Shown here: piece after piece, positions 58,454 through 64,000 of the stretch
How positions within the stretch are numbered: position 1 is the stretch's first letter
Layout of the letters: every line of letters starts with the position of its first letter
Source: CAYWIT01 sp964458415
Lineage (GTDB): Bacteria > Pseudomonadota > Alphaproteobacteria > Micavibrionales > UBA2020
Direction: 5' to 3'
Length of the DNA stretch: 64,000 nucleotides
Assembly: GCA_964458415.1 (NCBI GenBank)
Contig: CAYWIT010000011.1
Span: forward strand, 15,360-79,359
Made by a program: the position numbers and the translations under genes
The notes under the pieces: generated by a model
Seen by the model: only the letters and a program-made list of their open reading frames with translations
Databases searched by the model: none
What the model was told of the DNA's origin: nothing

Positions 58454-61242
58454 TGCGCCTCGGCCCAGTTGTCGCCCCATCCGGCGTCAACCACTAGCGG
58501 CACACCCAAACCGGTTCCGGCCGCTTCCATGATTTCGCGCGCCAGCGCCTCTGTTTCCTCACACTCGGCCGCAGGCACCTCGAACAAAAGCTCGTCATGG
58601 ACCTGTAACAACATCCGCGCGCCCAATTTCTTTTTAGCCAATGCGGGCGCCAGCGTATTCATGGCGCGTTTCATGATATCCGCCGCCGTTCCCTGCAACG
58701 GCGCATTCACCGCCTGCCGCTCGGCAAAGTTGCGGATACCCGCATTCTTGTCATTAATGCCGCGCACAAAACATTTACGGCCATAGAACGTCTTGACATA
58801 GCCATGTTTGCGGGCAAATTCTTTTGCCGCCTCCATGAAACTTTTCAGCTCCGGGAAACGGGCCAGATATTGCTTGATATACTCCGCCGCCGCGCCTTGC
58901 GGGATGCCCAGCTGTTTCGCCAGACCAAAGCCGCTAATGCCGTATATGATTCCAAAGTTGATCGCCTTGGCCTGTCTGCGAATTTCCGGCGTCATCTGCT
59001 CCATCGGCACACCGAAAACCTGACTGGCCGTCGCGGCATGAATATCCACCCCGTCATAAAATGCCTTTTTCAACGCCTTGATATCCGCAAGCTCGGCGAC
59101 AAGTCGTAACTCGACCTGCGAATAATCGACGGAGAGCAGTTTATATCCCTTCTCCGGCACGAAAGCCGAACGGATTTTCTTGCCGTTTTCGCTCCGGATC
59201 GGAATATTCTGCAAGTTGGGGTCGGACGAAGACAATCGGCCCGTATTTGTTCCGGCCAAAGAAAATGAAGTATGCACGCGACCTGTTTGGGGATTGATCG
59301 CGGCCGGCAAAGCATCGGCATAGGTGCTCTTCAATTTGGAAAGCCCCCGCCAATCAAGAATCTTTTCAACAACCTCGTTGCCCTGTTCCGCCAGAATTTC
59401 CAGCACATCGGCGCTTGTGGACCAGGCCCCCGTCTTTGTTTTTTTGCCCCCGGGAAGCCCCAGCGACCCAAACAAAACATCCCCCAATTGCTTGGGCGAG
59501 CCGATATTAAAGCTCTGTCCTGCCATTTCGTGGATGGATTTTTCCAGCGATACGATTTCTTTGGAAAAGTCATTCGACAAACGCCGCAGGATATCCGTAT
59601 CCACGCGAATGCCGGTAAATTCCATTTCCGCGACAACCGGCACCAGCGGCCGGTCCAGCGTCTCATAGACCATCGTCATTTTTTCAGCCGCCAGCCGCGG
59701 TTTCAGCGTATTATAAAGGCGTAACGTGATATCGGCGTCCTCGGCCGCATAATCCCGCGCTTTGTCGAGCGGGACCAGATCAAACGTGACCTGCGCTTTT
59801 CCGCTGCCCGTCACATCGCCATAAGTGATGGTTTTATGATTTAAAAACAACTCTGCCAATTCATCCATGCCGTGACCGTGCTGGGATCCGTCAAGCACGT
59901 AGGACATCAGCATTGTATCATCAATGGGCGCCACACGGATATCATGATGCAGAAACATCTGCAGATCGTATTTAATATTATGCCCGATTTTAAGGACGCT
60001 TTTGTCTTCCAACAAAGGCTTGAGCAACGCCATGGCGCGCGCCAGCGGAATCTGTTTCAAATCAACCGGCGCTTTATCGTCCTCTTTCTCCTTCATCGAG
60101 AAATCGAAACTCTCGGCATAGCCCCGCGCCTCGCGATGACCAACGGGGATATAACAGCCCTGTCCCTCTTCCACCGAAAGCGACACCCCAACCAGTGCCG
60201 CCATGGCCGGCGTCAAGCCGGTCGTTTCGGTATCGACGGCAACAAAACCTTTATCAAACGCCGTGTCAATCCAGCGCTTGAGCGCCGCCTCGTCCTGTAC
60301 CAGTTCATAACCCTTAACGCCGGGTCTTTCTGCCGTTTCCGGCATCACAGGCTGATCGTTCGCCACGACGCCAAACTGTTTTTCCATCCGCGCAAGAATG
60401 CTCTTGAATCCCTGTTCCTGTAAAAAAGCGCTCAGTTTGTCACGGTCTGGCATCGTCACATGCATCGTGCTTAAAGAGCGATCGACTTTTACATGATCTT
60501 CCAGCCGCACCAGCTGTTTTGAAATCCGCGCTTTTTCTGCGTTTTCAATCAAGGCCTCTCGGCGCTTGGGCTGCTTGATTTCCGCTGCTTTTTCCAACAG
60601 GCTTTCAAGGTCGCCGTACTCATTAATCAGCTGTGCTGCCGTTTTGACACCGATCCCCGGCACGCCCGGCACGTTGTCGATACTGTCCCCCGCCAAGGCC
60701 TGCACATCCACGACTTTATCCGGTGAGACACCGAATTTTTCCAGTACCTCGGCTTCCCCCATATATTTATATTTAAGGGGATCAAACATGCGCACGCCAT
60801 CGCGCACGAGCTGCATTAAATCCTTATCGGAGGAAACAATCGTTACATGACGCCCTTGCTCGCGCGCCAGTCGCGTATAAGTCGCAATCAGATCATCGGC
60901 CTCAAACCCCTCCATCTCGATGGCGGGAATAGAAAAAGCCTCGGTCGCCTTGCGGATCAACGGGAACTGCGGGATCAGGTCTTCCGGCGTTTCGGAACGG
61001 TTAGCTTTATATTCCGGATAAATATCGTTGCGGAAATTTTTGCGCTTGGCGTCAAAAATCACAGCAATATTCGGGACGTGCATATCGGTGATCAGCTTGA
61101 CCAGCATATTGGTGAAACCCAGCACCGCATTCACTGGCGTACCGTCGGGGCGCGTCAACGGTGGCAGCGCATGATAGGCACGGAAAATAAATCCGGATCC
61201 ATCAATTAAAAAAAGTTCGCCATTACGGTCATTCTCGTCCAT
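58450..61242 (-). CDS. polA: DNA polymerase I
   Basis: A 930-residue DNA polymerase I for gap filling, repair and Okazaki fragment processing. Domains: 5'-3' exonuclease about 1-290 (FLIDGSGFIFRAYHALPPL, with EGFEADDLIATY), 3'-5' proofreading about 320-510 with the acidic residues VDTETTGL, NIKYDLQMF and YAAEDADITL intact, then polymerase motifs A (LLSVDYSQVELRL), B (RRQAKAINFGIIYG) and C (VHDELLFE). I start at ATG 61242, giving the usual N-terminus; another in-frame start 13 codons earlier is possible. Convergent with the EamA pair. Confidence 0.93.
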   Translation of the reverse strand: MDENDRNGELFLIDGSGFIFRAYHALPPLTRPDGTPVNAVLGFTNMLVKLITDMHVPNIAVIFDAKRKNFRNDIYPEYKANRSETPEDLIPQFPLIRKATEAFSIPAIEMEGFEADDLIATYTRLAREQGRHVTIVSSDKDLMQLVRDGVRMFDPLKYKYMGEAEVLEKFGVSPDKVVDVQALAGDSIDNVPGVPGIGVKTAAQLINEYGDLESLLEKAAEIKQPKRREALIENAEKARISKQLVRLEDHVKVDRSLSTMHVTMPDRDKLSAFLQEQGFKSILARMEKQFGVVANDQPVMPETAERPGVKGYELVQDEAALKRWIDTAFDKGFVAVDTETTGLTPAMAALVGVSLSVEEGQGCYIPVGHREARGYAESFDFSMKEKEDDKAPVDLKQIPLARAMALLKPLLEDKSVLKIGHNIKYDLQMFLHHDIRVAPIDDTMLMSYVLDGSQHGHGMDELAELFLNHKTITYGDVTGSGKAQVTFDLVPLDKARDYAAEDADITLRLYNTLKPRLAAEKMTMVYETLDRPLVPVVAEMEFTGIRVDTDILRRLSNDFSKEIVSLEKSIHEMAGQSFNIGSPKQLGDVLFGSLGLPGGKKTKTGAWSTSADVLEILAEQGNEVVEKILDWRGLSKLKSTYADALPAAINPQTGRVHTSFSLAGTNTGRLSSSDPNLQNIPIRSENGKKIRSAFVPEKGYKLLSVDYSQVELRLVAELADIKALKKAFYDGVDIHAATASQVFGVPMEQMTPEIRRQAKAINFGIIYGISGFGLAKQLGIPQGAAAEYIKQYLARFPELKSFMEAAKEFARKHGYVKTFYGRKCFVRGINDKNAGIRNFAERQAVNAPLQGTAADIMKRAMNTLAPALAKKKLGARMLLQVHDELLFEVPAAECEETEALAREIMEAAGTGLGVPLVVDAGWGDNWAEAH

Positions 61243-61413
61243 AGGAGCCGCCCGTCTGAGTGCTGCAGTGCTGATCATCATGATGCCGGAAGTATGCCTC
61301 TTGCAATATCGCGAGTCCAGAGCCCGTTTAGTATTATTAATAAAATCAAATATTTAATTAAATCCATGGCACAGACTTTAAAATTATGGTAAACTTTCTA
61401 AGTGAGGAAAGCT

Positions 61414-61971
61414 ATGCCCGTATTTGGAGTCAAAGGACACTTTAATAAAATAGCCTCAGGCGAACTCGAAAGAGCCCTGTTTAACAAATTACTTGTTGAA
61501 GCTGCGTACGAAGGGAACATCGCTCAGCTCCGCAAAGCCCTCAGCTGTCGCGGCGATATCGACTTTCAGTCAAATGATGACACCGATTTATTTGCGAACG
61601 CGCTCCATATAAACAGGCCATATTATCAGCATGGCGGGCTGAAAAATACCGCTGACTTACAAGAATTTTCGAAAGACAAGCCGGATCCCCGCTTCCATCC
61701 TTGCGGATCCGGCAACACAGCCTTGATGCGGGCTGTATTTCGTAACCATGAAAACGCTGTCATCCTGTTGCTTGAAAAGGGCGCAAAAATCCATCTCCTG
61801 AACAGCGTCGGACAAGACGCTCTTTACATCGCCCGTATGACCGAGAACTCCAAAATGCAGAAAATACTTGCAGATGCGATTACCAGACACGCCATGACTC
61901 TGACGGGATCTGTTAAAATCGGGCGCCCTTTGAAATACAAAAAACCAGAAGACGACCCACAAGCTCCCTGA
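61414..61971 (+). CDS. Small ankyrin-repeat protein
   Basis: A 185-residue soluble protein with two or three ankyrin-like units: LVEAAYEGNIAQLRKALSCR near 30, SGNTALMRAVFRNHENAVILLLEKGAK and GQDALYIARMTENSKMQKIL. The helical TPLH-like consensus is degenerate in the first. No signal peptide. Start ATG 61414 with GAGGAA upstream is favoured over a GTG four codons earlier. Unknown partner; solitary gene between polA and hmgA. Confidence 0.7.
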   Translation: MPVFGVKGHFNKIASGELERALFNKLLVEAAYEGNIAQLRKALSCRGDIDFQSNDDTDLFANALHINRPYYQHGGLKNTADLQEFSKDKPDPRFHPCGSGNTALMRAVFRNHENAVILLLEKGAKIHLLNSVGQDALYIARMTENSKMQKILADAITRHAMTLTGSVKIGRPLKYKKPEDDPQAP

Positions 61972-62019
61972 AAATGCCTTTTATCAGCCTGTTTTTGCCG
62001 ATTGTCATAGTTTCATTCC

Positions 62020-62054
62020 CCCGATATAATCATTTAACATTTTTGATTATCGGG
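62020..62054. promoter_or_regulatory. Inverted repeat overlapping the hmgA ribosome site
   Basis: CCCGATATAATCA (62020-62032) and TGATTATCGGG (62044-62054) form an 11-bp arm pair with a two-base bulge. The right arm carries the GGG of the GGGAG ribosome site of hmgA, so it may be an operator or a translation-limiting hairpin. Confidence 0.45.
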
Positions 62055-62062
62055 AGTGCCCT

Positions 62063-63358
62063 ATGAGCGACACGATCACATACATGTCCGGTTTCGGAAA
62101 CGAGTTTGCAACTGAGGCACTGAAGAATACGCTCCCCACGGGCATGAACACGCCCCAGCGGCCTGCCTGCGGACTCTACGCCGAACAAATAAGCGGAACG
62201 GCTTTTACCGTGCCACAAAAATCAAATCAACGGACATGGTTTTACCGCATTCGACCTTCCGTTCTGCATGAACCGTTTGAACCCTATGCGCAAAAAACAT
62301 GGAAGAGCTCGCCTTTTAATGACCGGATCCCCGCCACACCAAACCAGATGCGCTGGGACCCTATGGCCTTTCCTGAAAAAACGACAGATATCATTGATGG
62401 CACGGTCACCATGGCCGGTAATGGCGACCTGAATAGCTGGGCCGGGCTGGCCCTGCACCGCTATGCCGCCAACAGTGTGATGAAAAATCGCTATTTTTAC
62501 AATGCCGACGGCGAAATGATGTTCGTCCCGGAACAAGGCGAACTTGTCTTCCGCACCGAGATGGGCATTCTCTCCGTCTGCCCCGGTGAAATCGTCGTCA
62601 TTCCCCGCGGCGTTAAATTTTCCGTTGATCTCAAGGAAAAGCAGGCCCGCGGCTATATTTGCGAAAACTATGGCGCAAACTTTACGTTGCCGGACCTTGG
62701 CCCTATCGGCGCCAACGGTCTCGCCTATCCACGCGACTTTCTTTATCCCGTTGCCGCTTATGAAGACAAAGAAGGCTCCTTTGAGCTGATCAGCAAATTC
62801 GACGGCGGTTTCTGGAGCGCAAGAATCGGACATTCTCCGCTGGATGTCGTCGCCTGGCACGGTAACTATGCCCCTTATAAATACGATCTGGCAAAATTTA
62901 TGGCCATCAATACCGTCAGCTTTGATCATGCCGACCCGTCGATCTTCACCGTCCTGACGTCCCCATCGGGTATTTCTGGCGTTGCCAATATCGATTTTGT
63001 CATTTTTCCGCCGCGCTGGATGGTGGCCGAAAACACATTCCGCCCCCCCTATTTCCATCGCAATATCATGAGCGAATTCATGGGATTGATTCACGGCATT
63101 TATGACGGAAAAGAAAGCGGCGGCTTTGTTCCAGGCGGCTGCTCCCTGCACAACTGCATGTCTGCCCACGGCCCGGATGCAGAAACCTTTGAAAAGGCCT
63201 CAAGCATGTCTCTTGCGCCGGTGCGCATGAAAAACACGCTGGCCTTTATGTTCGAAAGCAGATTCCTGATGCGCCCGACGGATTTTGCCCTTCATCATGG
63301 CGAACAGAAAGATTACTGGCGCTGCTGGCAAGGGTTGAAGAAGTTGTTCAGCAAATAA
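62063..63358 (+). CDS. hmgA: Homogentisate 1,2-dioxygenase
   Basis: A 431-residue iron dioxygenase that opens the ring of homogentisate in tyrosine and phenylalanine breakdown. FGNEFATEALKNTLPTGMNTP at the N-terminus and RPPYFHRNIMSEFMG (Fe ligands His and Glu) followed by HNCMSAHGPD (His) are the expected landmarks. Length is normal. No maiA or fahA neighbour is in the window, so the rest of the pathway lies elsewhere. Followed by a strong bidirectional terminator. Confidence 0.94.
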   Translation: MSDTITYMSGFGNEFATEALKNTLPTGMNTPQRPACGLYAEQISGTAFTVPQKSNQRTWFYRIRPSVLHEPFEPYAQKTWKSSPFNDRIPATPNQMRWDPMAFPEKTTDIIDGTVTMAGNGDLNSWAGLALHRYAANSVMKNRYFYNADGEMMFVPEQGELVFRTEMGILSVCPGEIVVIPRGVKFSVDLKEKQARGYICENYGANFTLPDLGPIGANGLAYPRDFLYPVAAYEDKEGSFELISKFDGGFWSARIGHSPLDVVAWHGNYAPYKYDLAKFMAINTVSFDHADPSIFTVLTSPSGISGVANIDFVIFPPRWMVAENTFRPPYFHRNIMSEFMGLIHGIYDGKESGGFVPGGCSLHNCMSAHGPDAETFEKASSMSLAPVRMKNTLAFMFESRFLMRPTDFALHHGEQKDYWRCWQGLKKLFSK

Positions 63359-63406
63359 TTCAGAAAATATCAATGCTGCTGCAAGATTGATCCGCGCGCT
63401 ACAAAC

Positions 63407-63438
63407 AAAAAAACCGCTCACGAATGAGCGGTTTTTTT
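63407..63438. terminator. Bidirectional terminator between hmgA and the rRNA operon
   Basis: A 14-bp perfect stem, AAAAAAACCGCTCA (63407-63420) and TGAGCGGTTTTTTT (63425-63438), with a CGAA tetraloop. The U-run works in both directions, ending hmgA on the plus strand and the rRNA operon on the minus strand. Confidence 0.9.
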
Positions 63439-63478
63439 GCAATTTGAATAAGTTTACATGAACATTTGAGCTTGAAAG

Positions 63479-63594
63479 ACCTGGCAGCGCCCTACTCTCC
63501 CGGGCCTTAAGACACAGTACCATCGGCGATGAGGCTTTTCACTACCGAGTTCGGAATGGGATCGGGTGTTTCATCCTCTCTATGACCACCAGGT
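63479..63594 (-). rRNA. rrf: 5S ribosomal RNA
   Basis: On the minus strand the sequence starts CCTGGTGGTCATAG, contains the conserved CCCGATCCCATTCCGAAC loop and ends GCTGCCAGG, whose arms pair to form helix I. About 116 bases. Ends are approximate by two or three bases. It is the last gene of the rRNA operon. Confidence 0.92.
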
Positions 63595-63677
63595 CATCCA
63601 AACTCAAATTTACAACCGTAATAAGTATAGCAACTGCAATCGTTCTGATTACATGCGGCTTTATCACTGCGCGTGAG

Positions 63678-64000
<323 letters not shown>

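Noticed and set aside
63595..63677. A tRNA gene in the 5S-23S spacer
   Set aside because: No acceptor/T-loop pattern such as GGTTCGA is visible on either strand in this short spacer.

Overview
The window comes from an alphaproteobacterium with roughly even base composition. The evidence is a DivK-PleD pair, an EipB (DUF1849) envelope protein, a polyhydroxybutyrate branch (acetoacetyl-CoA reductase plus a phasin with PhaR-like operators), a type II citrate synthase, and several exact TTAA-N7-TTAA motifs of the kind bound by the cell-cycle regulator CtrA. I cannot fix the order or genus from sequence alone. An rRNA operon, of which the 3' end of 23S and the 5S are present, runs in from the right edge on the minus strand. 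No tRNA, insertion sequence, CRISPR array or prophage was seen.

Layout. 0-3.6 kb: a minus-strand chaperone-usher operon (two pilin-like proteins, a PapD-like chaperone, and an usher cut by the left edge). 3.9-16.3 kb: housekeeping genes (fadE-like, gltA, queuosine salvage, alpha/beta hydrolase, msbA-like ABC exporter, patatin lipase, tsaB, rutE-like nitroreductase, a degenerate NodB protein, iron superoxide dismutase, a charged coiled-coil secreted protein). 16.5-26.6 kb: envelope genes, namely an unusual class A penicillin-binding protein, an AMIN-like lipoprotein, and a second chaperone-usher-like locus (two DUF4402 proteins and a chaperone on the minus strand, a 1083-residue usher-like barrel divergent on the plus strand). 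26.6-36.5 kb: a GNAT protein behind a structured leader, an ABC exporter, then an operon of a large AAA+ ATPase with a VWA protein carrying an HEEGH motif, divergent from a Kir-channel-like membrane protein. 36.5-41.5 kb: PHB genes, pleD-divK, eipB and a GGDEF protein. 41.6-51.3 kb: aspS, rnd, a putative metallopeptidase, ppx, two prepilin-like proteins, sixA, yceD and bamE. 51.3-55.9 kb: a minus-strand run of four secreted or outer-membrane proteins of unknown role, ending in a three-barrel fusion. 56-63.4 kb: a small protein, cytochrome c, gpt, paired half-size EamA transporters, polA, an ankyrin protein and hmgA. 63.5-64 kb: 5S and 23S rRNA.

How it fits together. Surface assembly recurs through the window: two different pilus systems, prepilins, large barrels, a PBP, envelope lipoproteins and EipB. 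Exact CtrA-like boxes lie ahead of divK, the DUF4402 pilin/usher divergent region, sodB, the AMIN lipoprotein and the VWA/AAA+ operon, so several of these genes may share cell-cycle control. The two loci that look least described are the AAA+/HEEGH-VWA operon with its divergent Kir-like neighbour, and the DUF4402/PapD/usher-like locus. All functional statements are inferred from sequence patterns; no database search was run.
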